This document shows, piece after piece, positions 23,603-34,930 of a DNA stretch of 64,000 bases. Source of the stretch: Lycocorax pyrrhopterus obiensis (lineage: Eukaryota; Chordata; Aves; Passeriformes; Paradisaeidae); contig JACSVZ010000016.1 of the NCBI GenBank assembly GCA_014706295.1, forward strand, positions 4,073,168 through 4,137,167, written 5' to 3'. Made by a program: the position numbers and the translations under genes. The stretch's first letter is position 1. Every line of letters begins with the position of its first letter. Below the pieces are notes generated by a model. That model saw only the letters and a program-made list of their open reading frames with translations. It was not told the origin of the DNA and ran no database searches.

Positions 23603-26600
23603 GAATGGGAGGGTCAAAATAAGGAAGTGTCAGAAAGAAGAGCAATCAGAACGGCAGGTGTGGATGATCTGTGCATTAGCAGGTTACCACAATCCTGGCA
23701 CATCCACCTGCAGCTTTTCAGGACACCTCATCAGAAAAACAAGGGGCAGCCGGCACAAGGAGCAGTCTGCACGTGGGCAAGACCAGAAAACACTTTCAGA
23801 TACTGGGAGAAGGAGATAAAGGATAAATCCTAACGGTGCAAAAAGGTAAGACAGGATGGGTAAACACACCTTGGTGCTGGCTGCCCCACCTGCACTCATG
23901 AGTTTTAATGCTTGTGACAAAATTTCTGAACTAGGATTTGTTTTTAAATAATATAATTTATAAATAAAAGATAAATCTATTATTTTAAATCAAAGTAGCT
24001 CATGCACTGAACTTCACTACAATGTTATAGCATTATATCCTGAGGAGAAGCTTGTTGACAAGGAAAAGCTTGTGAGGGAAAGCACTCTTCTGAAATTAGG
24101 AGGAAAGTGCTAACACTGCCTTATCTTGTCTGGCTGTTCTGTGGTGTTTGAACATATAAACAGCCTGACCAGTGCAGTAATGAGCTCTGCCTTTTGCATT
24201 AGGAATGCTGAAGAGGGCCAGTAATAGGCAGAAACTTACAACCATTTTCACCAGGCATAATATAGGTAAATTACATGAGGAAATGTGTGTTCGAGTAAGT
24301 TTGTGCTTAGTCCTTGTTTGAGTCCAGAAACAAGACAGCAGCAAGGTAGTTTTGAATGTTTTTTATACTTTGGTGATGGTGCTGTGGCAAGGACACTGCC
24401 AAAGCTCAGGAGCAGAGCTACTGCCTCCGTTTGCTGGGAACAGTTTAGGAAAGATTCCTGGGGTTAAGTTCAGACCTCTTGCTGCTTCTGTTTTTGGCAG
24501 ATCAGGCTGTCACCTGAGAACAAGAGGGAAGGTAAAGAAGCCTCTTGTATTTTTTTTCTTTCTTTCTTTCTCTGGAGCCAAGGTCAGGTAACTTGCTGCC
24601 ACCAACAAAGGGAAGGAATATTGGTCACTGGTGGCAGTCACTGGCATCCTGCTCAAACACTGCGTAAATGTCAGGCTTCAGCATTATGGAAAGTCAAAAC
24701 TGGCTGCAGAAACTGAGTTATCTGTAGGTAATCTCTGCTCTGGGGTCTCTGCCTATATGAATTATGAAAAGGAACTTTAAAATATATGGAGGGTTTGACA
24801 ATTTCTGTGCTCTGTTTGTCAAAAGTTGGCCTGTGTGCTTTTTTAAGGTAATGACATAAGAATATTTCTTCAATGCTTGTAAGCAAAATGCAAGGAATTG
24901 TTAATTGCAGTGTTTTGGTCTCGTTGCTGCTGTTTGAATTGAAAGAAAGAGTGGTCTGAGGGCCATTGTATGTCACTCTGCCCTCTAACCGGTGTCTCTG
25001 TTTTCTCTTTTCTTAATTTTTTCTCTCTCCCTGAATGATTTAGACATTTCAGAAGCAGGGTAATGTCACAGCAGGGTAGCTAGAGGTTGTAGTCTTAATT
25101 CATTCTCCCCCAAGACAAGCAGAAATGCCTAAAAAAAAGTGTATTTGCCTTTGAGGTGGGGGGAGGATTGAGGGAAAGGACAGACACCAAAAATTTGAAT
25201 TGCTGCTTGGAGAAGCCTGCCTTTGTTTTGGCTGCTTTGGAAGTTCAGGCAATTGTGGTTGAAATTGGATACCTTACCTGGGTGGGATGAATCTAGTCAT
25301 CCTTGCATTTTTGAGACAAGGACTCATTCATCATTTGCCTCAAAAGATCCTGAATTTTGTGCAGTCTCATTGGATATAAGAAAGGAGATGTTCTTTTGGC
25401 CACTAAACCACCAGGAACAAAACTGTAAGAAATGTTGAATATACTTTTTCTATCTCCTATTTCTGGATAATACACAGTTTTTAATCATGCATTTTTCAGT
25501 ATGTCTCCTCAGTGAGAATCTTCTGGTATAGAGAGATATATATACATATAAAACCTTTGTCCCAGATTTTTTTTTTAAATGTCTCCTCTATGATGAAAAG
25601 AAAGTTCCTTTTTCTGTCAAGGCTGGGCTTTCATAACCATGACCGAGCAGTTTTAGATAAAATTTTTCAGCAAAAGTACTTGCCTTTGGGAAGGCCAACC
25701 TCTGAAACTTTCTGTGTGGTATAAAGTCTGGGATTAGGCATTAGTGGAATTTGGTGTTCACAGGGAAAACACTCATGAGAGTAACTCAGCCTACACAGGT
25801 ATGTGCTGCTTTAGCAGGTTTGTGTTTCAAAAACGGGAAGCTGCTCAAGCTGAAGTCCTTTACTTAAATGTACATGACTTGTGTAGGAATAGGCACTTCT
25901 CTCCCGAAGAGCTCTCCTGTGGAGTGAAAGGCTCGGAGCGAGTCCCTGCTGCACAGGCTGCCTCGAAGGGAAGAGGCACCTTGGGCACCTGTGCTGTGGT
26001 AGCAGCTTGGGAAGCCAGGAGAGCTGGCACAGGGGGAGGGCTTGCCTGCATGGCACACTGCCTGTCCTGGCTGGCCCTGCTGCAGAGAGCAGCTCCTGCC
26101 TGGAGCCCTCAGCGCTGTCACACTCTTGGTTGTTGGTCTGAGTGTCCCCAGCACTGCCATGCTGGATCATCCCATCCTTTTCCATCTATCGAGTTTTCGG
26201 GGTCTGACCAGGATCCCCATGCCTGGTGTAGCAGTATTGGCTGCAAAATTTTTAGAACATGCCAGCAGAAACTCTTCTGTGTCCTTTTTTTTTTTTGTAT
26301 GGACGAGTTATCAGTATTCCCCATAGCAAAGACCTCCAAGCCAGGCTGCTTCCCCAGGGCATTGCTGTCCCTCGGGGCCTCACAAACAGCAGCACGGGAC
26401 AGCACTGGCCCTGGGGAAACAAAACCCCTGTGAGCTGCGCCTTGGGCACACGCAGAGGTGTTCTGCTGAGGGTAAAGCTATGTGGATGTCTGCCCCAGGT
26501 GAGGATTTAGTCTTTAGTACCTAGCAGTTCAGTATGTTTTCTGGTATGCATGATCAAGTAAACTGATGGAGGAGAAAGCAAACTGGATTGGGGTGTGGTG

Positions 26601-26708
26601 GCTTTCATGGGGTTTTGTTTCTTTTTTAATCTTGCCCATTGGGTTTCTTCCCATTCCTGTTTGAGGCACGTGAAACAGCACTAGTTTAACAGCCTCACGT
26701 GAAGGGGT
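23603..26708. other. unique non-coding sequence with a (CTTT)n run
   Basis: No gene recognised. A T/CTTT microsatellite lies at about 24550-24573, an AT-rich TATATATACATATA tract at about 25535-25550, and a T-run at about 26286-26298. The longest frame of the window, 229 codons on the plus strand (25744-26433), falls in a GC-richer stretch and is open opposite several minus-strand frames. Its translation shows no domain I recognise, so I treat it as chance. Confidence 0.5.
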
Positions 26709-27262
26709 TGTAACTTTGGGAGCGGGTCAGACTGCTGAACTTCCCAATCTCAGTTGTTATTTGGGAGGTGCAGTAATCACGCAAAGGCATGGACTTCGCA
26801 CACAAGGTGGAAAAGTGCAAAGCCTTTATTGCACACTCGGAATTCCCCTAAATACCAGCACCCAACAGGAGATCACACCATATAAACAGGAAAGATGTTC
26901 ACCACAGTGTCCCCCAATCACCTGGGGTAGTGCACAGACATTGCCCATTATGGTAACAGGCAAACAATACCCTATAAGGTCACAAACTACAATTATCACA
27001 TCTCATAGGCCCAACACTGTCCAGAAACCCACAATCCTCTCTCAGCCCATCCCCGGTGACCTGGATGCACTCCCAGGGTCACCTCTGGATCCAAGAAAGA
27101 GGCTCTCTCTGGCCCTCAGGGCCTGTCTCTCTTCCAGCACACAGTGCACCCCAACAGGGAGGAACACCTCAGCTCTGAACTCCGCTGCCGACACAACAGC
27201 GTGTTTCAGTTGGCAACTTGGCATCATTAGCCATAAAGTATAATGCTGGGCTTGGTGTGACA
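26709..27262 (-). mobile_element. solo LTR of an endogenous retrovirus (different family)
   Basis: On the minus strand: a possible start TGTCACACCAAGCC (plus 27249-27262), a U3 with a CT/AG-rich body and GTGATTGGG CCAAT-type box, TATA-like GTTTATATGG (plus about 26877-26886), AATAAAGG (plus TTTATT at 26825-26830) about 48 bp downstream, then U5 ending near ..AAAGTTACA (plus 26709). Terminal TG..CA is therefore possible. I could not confirm a target-site duplication (flanks ggggt and gtttt differ). No internal retroviral sequence adjoins it. A 175-codon plus-strand frame across it is antisense to the LTR and not a gene. Confidence 0.55.
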
Positions 27263-27330
27263 GTTTTAATCAACTTCTCCCTCAAGGTCACCCTTGGCTT
27301 CTGAGTTATGGGAGTCCCAAAACCTGTTGT

Positions 27331-27600
27331 GATTTATTTTGATGAAGATAAGTCAGTCCATGTTTTCTGACAGTTTGGCTGTTCTGTGATCTGTAACTAC
27401 ATTGCTTCTAGTACTGAAAATACACTCAGGACAAATACATGTGGATGGACAGCTCAAATAATAGCAATCCATCTTAGCAAATGGCATTAGTTCTCTTATT
27501 GCTTCTTTCAGCTGACTTGTCCCTTCATAAAAGGAGAGGCTCATTACTCCCACAGGAGGTTCAGAAAAAACCACTTTTGTCAGAAAACCTGTTAGCTTTC
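27331..27600 (-). pseudogene. hAT-family DNA transposon fossil, transposase C-terminal (dimerisation) part
   Basis: Minus-strand translation gives SEPP...., then about 30 residues on AKMDCYYLSCPSTCICPE, CIFSTRSNVVTDHR and KLSENMD-stop-LIFIKIN. This follows the hAT C-terminal pattern seen in Charlie/ZBED-type transposases: YL-x-P-x-[ST]-x(3)-[SE]E-x-[VI]FS-x(2)-G/N-x-[VI]V, then L-x-[PS]EN[VM]-[DE]-x-LIFL-x-x-N. An in-frame TGA (plus 27353-27355) interrupts the conserved ENMD-x-LIF block, and nothing recognisable of the catalytic core lies upstream. So this is a dead fragment. Terminal inverted repeats were not identified. A decayed domesticated ZBED-like exon is the alternative. Confidence 0.6.
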
Positions 27601-30600
27601 TGGTGTAGCACTTGGATGGTTTGGGAAGTGACAAAGGGATTTGTAAAGATTTTTGGGCAGCTCAAGTTAGAGTGAGGAGGAGGAGCTGGGTGCCTGACCT
27701 TGCTCTAGCCACTCAGCCTGAGTACTATGAAATTCAAACCTGTTTATATCTGCTCACTTCCCTTGTGTTCCCATTTCCATGTGCACATATGGCAGGGATC
27801 AGGAGGATGCCTCACGAGGTCAGGGTGTCTGCCTTAGGAACGGTACATGGCTCGTATCAAAATGATTACCAAATGGCTGGTGTTAAAATAGCTGAGTGGA
27901 TGCTGTGGTGACAACCTAGGGAGTGTTATGTAGATTATAATTGTGGGATAAGGATGAAACTGAAGTTTACCCTGCTGCGGTTTTGATGTAGCTGATTGTG
28001 CCTGTTTGGATACCCAGCATGCTTAATGAGCAGTTCCCTGGGTGGCCTGGGAGCTCTGGAGCTAATCTCTGCAGAGAGGACTTGCTGGGCTGCCCACAGA
28101 CAGGGTGATTGGCTGACCTCCCAGCCAGCCTTCAGCAAAGCAACACACAGGAGCCCTGCAGACAGGGCTTTTGGACTGTCCTGGGGACTGTCCCAGCGGG
28201 TTCCTGCTGTGCACAAACTGGTAGCTGCTGCTTGTATGCTGGGATGTGCTGGTTAACTTCCTGGGCAGAAAATCCAGGAGCTCTTGAGGGTTCTCCCTTT
28301 TGGTGTCTGCCGTTGACACAGGTGTTGACCAAACTGTACAGAGGTAACTTTAAATATTCAGACAAAACTGCTCAGTAAGAGAGGTCTTGTAGAACAGTCT
28401 TTGTTCATGGTTAAAACAGTTATGAGATGGTTTGCACATAATTTAAGGTAATGAGTGAGTATGGATTGTGCCTATGCTGGAGTAGTCACGTAGGTGTGCT
28501 AGTGGGACGTAAGAATTCTCCAGAATGGTTCAGGGAGCCTTATCTTATCTGGCTGAAGGCATCTTTGCAAGGATACTTGCAGTGGAGGCACCTGTCAGTA
28601 CCTGGACAGCAACTGACCATCTGTTCAAGAGGTTTTGCTCTCTAAAGAAGCATTACCCGAGGCAAACCATGCCAATCAGTTCATTATTTCAGCAAGCACT
28701 CGTGTCTGTGTCTATGCAACAGCATCCATTCAGCACAAAGTGGGATGCTTCCACTGAGTTGTTGCCAGTATCATCCCTTTATTTACTCTCAAAGAGCTGG
28801 AAGAAGGTCTTGATATGTTAGTGAAAGATGTTAGTAATTGTGAAAAGTGGTAAGTGTCAGGTTTCCCAAAACCAAAGTCCATGTTGGCTGGTACATCTTT
28901 CTGGCCGGGATTATTTCTGAGCCAACAGCAGTGTGGGCACTGGTCCTGGGGACAGCGAGTTGCAAGAGGCAGAAAGTCTGGCAAAGATGCAGGTGCTGCT
29001 GTGGCTACACCTGCGTGCACATCTGAAAAACACCCAAGCTCTTCAGTGAAAACTACGTAGGTAACTAGGTTGGTACTCAGTACAAAGTCTGGATTACAGT
29101 GTAAAAAGGAGTTGGAAAGTGTGCTCTCTGCACTGCTATTCCTATAAGCCCTTTATTTATAAAACAATTCCAGCTAACGATACCTGGCTGATTTAGGTGG
29201 TGTTTCAGGGTTTGAATGAAGTCAACAGCTTGCCTGTGCCTGTTTGTCAGTGGATGAGTGCAGGCTATTTGCTGTAAGAAGTTGGGATTGAAAGAATAGA
29301 GGTGATGCAGGCAGACTGCCATCTTTCTCCCATTATCTATATTCACTAAAGCTAAAAATATGTGTTGTTGCTTTCAGTTCTAATATTCAGTATATTCAGT
29401 GCTTCATGAACCAGCCAGACAAAGTGCTACTTTATTGAAAGTAGGCAAAAGTCTACTCCAGATAAAGTGCAGCTTAAAACGATTGCCTCTGCCTTAGCAT
29501 TGGCCATCATTTCTCCCACATTTACCAAAATTCTTCACATTAGGAAATTAAAACTTTAAGCAGAGGATGACCTTTTATAGACATGTTTCTGCTTATTGCT
29601 CCCACTGAGCTCATCATTCCAAGAGCTTTTCTGTTGATTGCTATGGCCACTCTGAAAGGGGTCTTCTGAGGCTCTGATGTTCTGCCTGGACCCTTTAATG
29701 AAGGTATTTCATCTTTTCCTGAACTCCTACACACAAATAAAGAAGCAGTAGAATTCACACTTTTAAGTAACAGGCATGTTTCAGCCAAACAGTCTTACTT
29801 TTAGAGACAAAATTACTGCCTTTATGAGGGAAAGGAAAAGATTTTAAATTTTTAAGTTTTTTTTTTTTTTCCAGGCTGGTTTGCAGAGTGCAACATTGAG
29901 AAGCCTTTGCTATCAGTTCTGTAAAGGGTGTTGGAAAGAGCAACCTTACCTTTGTTGCTACATGGCTGGACCAAAATATTTGGAAAATAGCTGTGCAGGC
30001 TCTCAAGGCTGGTCTTTGCACTTTCCTGGGTGCTCCTCCCTGCTCTGTTCAGCTGGACAGAGTCACTTTCTCGATGGACAGTGGCTGCTTTGTGGAGCTT
30101 GGCTGCCCCTGCCATCACTGTGGATATTTGCTACTCTCATCAGAGATTCAGTGTTTATTGTAGATATGGGGGGAGTTCCTGAGGCAGGAGGCTGTTTTTA
30201 GGCTGTTGCCCCTGGGGACAAACAGCTGGTGCAGTGTATGGCATGTTCTGCTTGTTTGCAGAAGTGGTAGCTCGAAATTCAGCCCACTGTTTTCACAGAC
30301 AGTGATGGATTAGATTGGTATGAACATATACAGAAGTCTCTTGGCAACCCAAAAACTAGCGCTTCTAACACTTCTTTTCCTGAATAGTCTTTCTCTAGGC
30401 AATATTTTATTGTCCAACTTTTAATAAAGCCTTGTGAAGTAGCAGTAAAGCAGAATGTGAAGGTATTACCTTCACCAGGATATCAAATATGTAAGGAGCA
30501 AATTGCAGCTTGTCCAATCCTTCAGTTTGACAGTTAAGCTATATTGTAACAATACGTGCATGTGGACCATTCACATATGGTACTGTAGCTGTAAATTAAA

Positions 30601-31689
30601 CTACATTAAATCTTCAAGCATCCAGTGGGAGGTTTTTCCCATCTCCTCTCTTCTCAATATGCAGAGGAGTTTGGTCCAATTAATTCTTCCAGCATGAGAA
30701 TTATGAAGGATCCTACTACTGCTTTTTAAATAGATTTCACTAGGGGTTAGAGCTTCAGGATACAGTGTCCTGAAGAATCCCTCTGGCAATATCTGAAAAG
30801 AAACATCAGTGTCACGTTCTTTCTATTTTTAATGCACTTCACTATGGAAACAGATCTATGCTTCTCTGCTGTCTGTCCATCTCCCTAGTAATTTTGAACT
30901 GTTGGATGGCATGAATCAAATGTGACAGAGGTAGAGGTCTTAAAAGATAATTAGCTTCCTGCAAGTTTTTGTGCAAGTTACTGTCTGGATAGAGATGAAA
31001 TTCTAATTTATGCCTTTATAAACTTAGTCTGCAGCGTATGCTGAACGTTTACTGGAGAATTTAATGAATTTACAAAGAAAGGAATCTGCTTTCCATACTC
31101 TAAATATGGGTAATACTGCAGCTGGAGCAAGTTAAAGCTGTTTCTCTAATTTCCAACGCTTGCCGAACTGTGTGCTTGTGCTGAAGGAGCTTGGACCTGG
31201 GCAGAAAAAGCACAGCAACTTTGCTCTTGGTCAGTGCTAAAAGACATTGATTGAGCTTTGGATTTGAGGGATTACTTTTAATTGAAGCTGCTGTGCCTAA
31301 ACTTGTGCTCTGCAGAGCATGATGTCAGTATGGGCACCCTCCAGGCTGGGGAGTTCTGCTGGTCAGTGTCCCTGGGGTGCTGTGGGGCAGTCAGGCCGAT
31401 TTTGTTTCTTTTGTTGCTGTGTTTAGGGGTGTAAGCTTGTGCACCACTGCGGTGTTGTTGGACCATGTGCTGTGCACCTCTGCTCACGTCCATTTGTGTT
31501 CCCTCACGTACCTAGTGCCCACTGCTTTGTTTTGGACCCTCTCTAAGGTAGAATGAACTGCTTTTGAGGCTTTTTACAATCAAAGTCCCTGTTCACCCAC
31601 CCACTCACAATTCTGACTTTGGCCACTGCCCCAAGAGAGTGGATTTCCTGCCCAATTTCTCCTCCAGACTGTGTCTACATCCGAGTGTA
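27601..31689. other. unique non-coding sequence, nothing recognised
   Basis: No exon or known repeat. A 14-T run followed by CCAG (29857-29873) resembles a splice acceptor, but no coding exon follows it in any frame that I recognise. Confidence 0.5.
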
Positions 31690-31880
31690 AACTGTGGGAT
31701 GACTTTCCAATTTTCTAATGCTATCATTTTGATGAGTTTTTAATGATTTAGTAGCCCAACTGCTGTTTTTAATGTTGTTAAACCCATTTTAAGATATCGT
31801 TCAGCCCCAGGGCTGCAACAAAGTCTTAAATTGACTACTTTTACAAGCATCGCCTGGATTTGCATTTTCTGTTAATGCCT
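31690..31880. promoter_or_regulatory. candidate conserved non-coding element
   Basis: Unique AT-rich sequence with repeated TTTTAATG words (about 31738-31745 and 31768-31775), GTTAAAC and GATTTGCAT (octamer-like, reverse orientation, about 31857-31865). No transposon was recognised. The call rests on motif texture only. Confidence 0.2.
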
Positions 31881-33361
31881 TGCCTGTCTTTTGTGCACAC
31901 CTGAGTAGAAGAAATCATAATGGGGGCACATAAAAAAAATCCAGTTCTCATCTTCAACTTGTCTTACAGCACAAGAATAAAGGAATGCTCACTGATGAGA
32001 AAAGAGCTTGGGAAACAGTTTTCATGATGGATAAGTGGTGTGGAGCGTTTTCAGTCCTGGGAAATCATTAAGGCAAAGTGTGGCAGGGCTCAATGTCTTA
32101 GATCCCAATAGCAGCAGAATAATGTAACATTTCTAGCTGCAGCAGGCAAATCAAAAGGCAGAGAATGCCAACACAGAACTGGCACAACTGTTATGAAGGA
32201 GATCATTGAGTAGTTTAGGGTGGTTAATTTAAGTTTTGTGCTTGTAAATGGAAACTGGCAAGAAATAAACGGTAAAAATTATTTGTTTGTCATGATAAGA
32301 TGAAAAGGATCATGTTCCCCACATGTTCCAGCTACTTTTCCCCCTCCATTTCTCATTTCTAGCTCTAGCTACTTGCTGTGCTCGACTGCCATCCCAGGAG
32401 TTTGATGGACAAGCACTGGAAAGAATAAGCCACTTTTATGGTGTGAGGGGAAGTGACAATGCAAAAAAAGTACAATCAACTACCAGGCGATGTTTTTGGC
32501 ACTCCTTTCTCTGACAAACACTTCCCAAACTCCTGCTGCACTGTCTGCCTCAAGTAGAGAAGTACCTGAGTGGAGGTTTAAGGGAGGTGTGTAGCAAAGG
32601 ACCCTTTGGCTTTGCAGCCCAGGAAGGGCTGTGCTGCTTTCCCTGGGTGCTTGTTTGTGAGCAGTGCTCAGAGCTGTGCTGAGCCTCTGCCAGGGGGAGA
32701 GCAGTCCAGTCCAGCAATGCTTTAGGAGGTGGGTACCTCCCACAAAGATAATGTTTAGCTTTGTGCCACAGGGGCAGCACTTTGCCAGAGTGGTGCAAGT
32801 ACCTGTGAAGTTCAGAGCTTCTCTTGTAGTGTTAGCTTGCAGTCTTCATGCCTGCTCTTCCACAGGGCAGGCTGTCTCAAGCAGCAGTGTGCTTCTGGGT
32901 GGGCTGCTGAGAAATTGTATTTGCTTTTTGTTTGCTCTGAAAATAGCTCTCAAAGGATTTTGTGGGGAGGGGGTAGGGAGGAAGAGAGATGGTTCTCTGC
33001 TGGTCTTCTCCAGCACTATTCAATATGTTAAATTGCTGTCTGGCGTGAGCAGAACTGGATCCAATGTCTGAAGACATAGCAGAGATGGCTGAGGATGTGA
33101 GATTAAATATCCTTTAATTCGTAAGACTGGCTTTGTTAACCTTCTGATCTCGGTGCTCTCAGTTCCCCTGAAAAATTGTATCTCTGAAGTTCCATAAGGC
33201 CTCTGAAAGCCTTGCTATAGCAAAATGGAACAGCAGTGCATATGTGAACATCATGTAGCAAGAGAGGAAAGGGAGTTATCTGTCTTTTGATTGAAGATGG
33301 AGCTTCTAAACAAACAAGTAGAAAATTCGGTCAGCTATCTCCAAGTGCAATATATTTGGAA
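31881..33361. other. unique non-coding sequence, nothing recognised
   Basis: No exon or known repeat. Frames up to 135 codons (32664-33071, plus) lack recognisable domains. Confidence 0.5.
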
Positions 33362-33409
33362 GAATACAATATCTATGGGAAGAAAGAATACAATATATAT
33401 GGGAAGAAA
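33362..33409. repeat. 24-bp tandem duplication, two copies
   Basis: Unit 33362-33385 is followed immediately by 33386-33409, with a single difference (ATCTATGGG versus ATATATGGG). Head-to-tail, no spacer. The near identity suggests a recent replication-slippage duplication. Confidence 0.92.
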
Positions 33410-33463
33410 GGCCTTAGGCTCCTGTTGGAATGCGGCTGCTTGAGGTATCGATCCCTGCCATGT

Positions 33464-33477
33464 CCACCAGAGGGTTT
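33464..33477 (+). promoter_or_regulatory. CTCF-like motif, plus orientation
   Basis: CCACCAGAGGG (33464-33474) matches the CTCF core CCASYAGRKGG at every position; the following C of the consensus is T here. A motif match only. Confidence 0.35.
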
Positions 33478-33584
33478 CTGAAGGCTCCTGACTTACAAAG
33501 GGGCTCCACTTCTATGTACCTCCCTGAGGTCTGCTTTCAGAAATTAGGATGAAGAAATGTTAAAGATTCCTTCAGGTAAAAAGG

Positions 33585-33726
33585 TCTTTTTGTTGCCTTT
33601 TTGTTTGTTTGCTTTTCTGGGTTGGATTTGGGTGTTGTTTTTTTTCTGGGCTTTGGTTATTTGGGTTTTTTTAGTTGGTTGGGTTTGGTTTAGGTTTTTT
33701 TGTTTGTTTGTTTGGGTTTTTTTAAC
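33585..33726. repeat. GTTT/GGGTTT-rich low-complexity tract
   Basis: The plus strand is almost all G and T (TTTGTTTGTTTG runs, GGGTTTTTTT, TTGGTTGGGTTTGG). Open frames on both strands here (33544-33834 minus, 33557-33847 plus) are artefacts of the composition. It may be a decayed T-rich microsatellite. Confidence 0.75.
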
Positions 33727-33849
33727 CTTCCTGCCTTCTAAAACAAAATATCTAGAACCTGAGGCCGTGTTGTTCACTGCTTCTGGTGGGATCTTTTTAG
33801 TTATCACTAGAAGCTGTTTATGGACCTGTGTCACCTGTCCCTGGTGATT

Positions 33850-34079
33850 TTATCTCAGTCATGTTTGTAGCATTCGAAGTCATGCTTAAGGGTGAGCATA
33901 GAACTTCATAGGTTTTCTGCTTTATGTTACAATATTTCAAGAGTAAACATAATGTGAATGCTTTGAAAACTGGGTAAATTAATTTATTCTAAAGTTCCAG
34001 GGAGGACCCAGGCCTTGATCCTGCAATGTAATTTACCTCTGAAGAGCTCGTGGCAGCGTTAGGACCCGTGCTTTTATAA
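33850..34079. other. unique non-coding sequence, nothing recognised
   Basis: Short unique stretch with no feature recognised. Confidence 0.4.
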
Positions 34080-34330
34080 AACCTCTTTGTCGTTATTGGG
34101 AAGGTGTCTTCAAAAAATCTCGACATAGATTGGATAGCTCTTTAAAATAATTGGTTGAATATGAATTTCTGTGGCTCACTGCAATTATGTTAATTATGGG
34201 GAACTCATTAGGCACTAATGTAAATATTAGAACCCCTTCTGTAACATTCACTGTAATTTAATGCTAATTCACAGAACTGTTATTGAACTGTTAATAGCCA
34301 GGGATGGAATCCATTCAAGTACATAACACC
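34080..34330. promoter_or_regulatory. candidate conserved non-coding element
   Basis: Unique AT-rich block dense in homeodomain cores: AATAATTGG, GCAATTATGTTAATTATGG, CTCATTAGGCACTAATG, TTAATGCTAATTC. No repeat family was recognised. The clustering looks like that of developmental enhancers; conservation is untested. Confidence 0.28.
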
Positions 34331-34912
34331 TCACACAATCAGTGAAGCATTGCAGCTGGGGAAGAACGTGTGTTACAGTCCACACACACTTTTGAACACA
34401 CAGTCATGAGCTGTTGGCAGCTTTCCCATCGCAAATTAGAGGAGACTCAGAGCAAACCGTCAGGGGTTTCTTGGTGCATTGGCTGACCTGGCCTCGCCTG
34501 TCCTCATGACCACCATGAATGCTGGTTCTGTGGCTAAATTTCTGCATAGCTTTGCATCTCATGTCATCTGTTTGGAAACCCAGATGATTACATCTCCTAC
34601 ATAATTTTAAAATCTAGCATGCTAGCAAAGGCAGTTTTCCAATCTTATGTTTGTTTTGTATCCATGCACTTCAGATTTCCTTGGCATAGGGGTTGCTAAT
34701 AGTTCCGTTCACATGCACAGCTTGCAGTCGTCTGATTCAGCCTGTAGTCATTTGATAATGCCGGTGCAAGAGGGGATGACCTAGTTGTTTTTCATGAAAT
34801 ATTCACGTCTGTTATTTTGTTAGTCAAGGGGGCAAAAAGGTAGAAATTTAGTCAGCTTGAAATAACTGGGTGAGGGACAATAAATTCCAGACTTTGGAAT
34901 ATGCTCTATTTT

Positions 34913-34930
34913 AATATAAAGCTTTATATT
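34913..34930. repeat. 18-bp perfect palindrome
   Basis: AATATAAAGCTTTATATT equals its own reverse complement across all 18 bases. It is embedded in unique sequence with TTTTA on the left flank. Confidence 0.95.

Noticed and set aside
25744..26433. 229-codon plus-strand open frame, the longest in the window
   Set aside because: No recognisable domain; opposite-strand frames are open over the same GC-richer bases; the C-terminal part crosses a T-run; no splice or promoter context. Most likely chance.
26716..27243. 175-codon plus-strand open frame
   Set aside because: Lies antisense across a minus-strand LTR and is explained by the repeat.
29857..29873. T14-CCAG as a splice acceptor
   Set aside because: No recognisable exon or donor follows; a T-run before CAG is common by chance.
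33544..33847. Two overlapping 96-codon frames on opposite strands
   Set aside because: Both are low-complexity products of the GTTT-rich tract.
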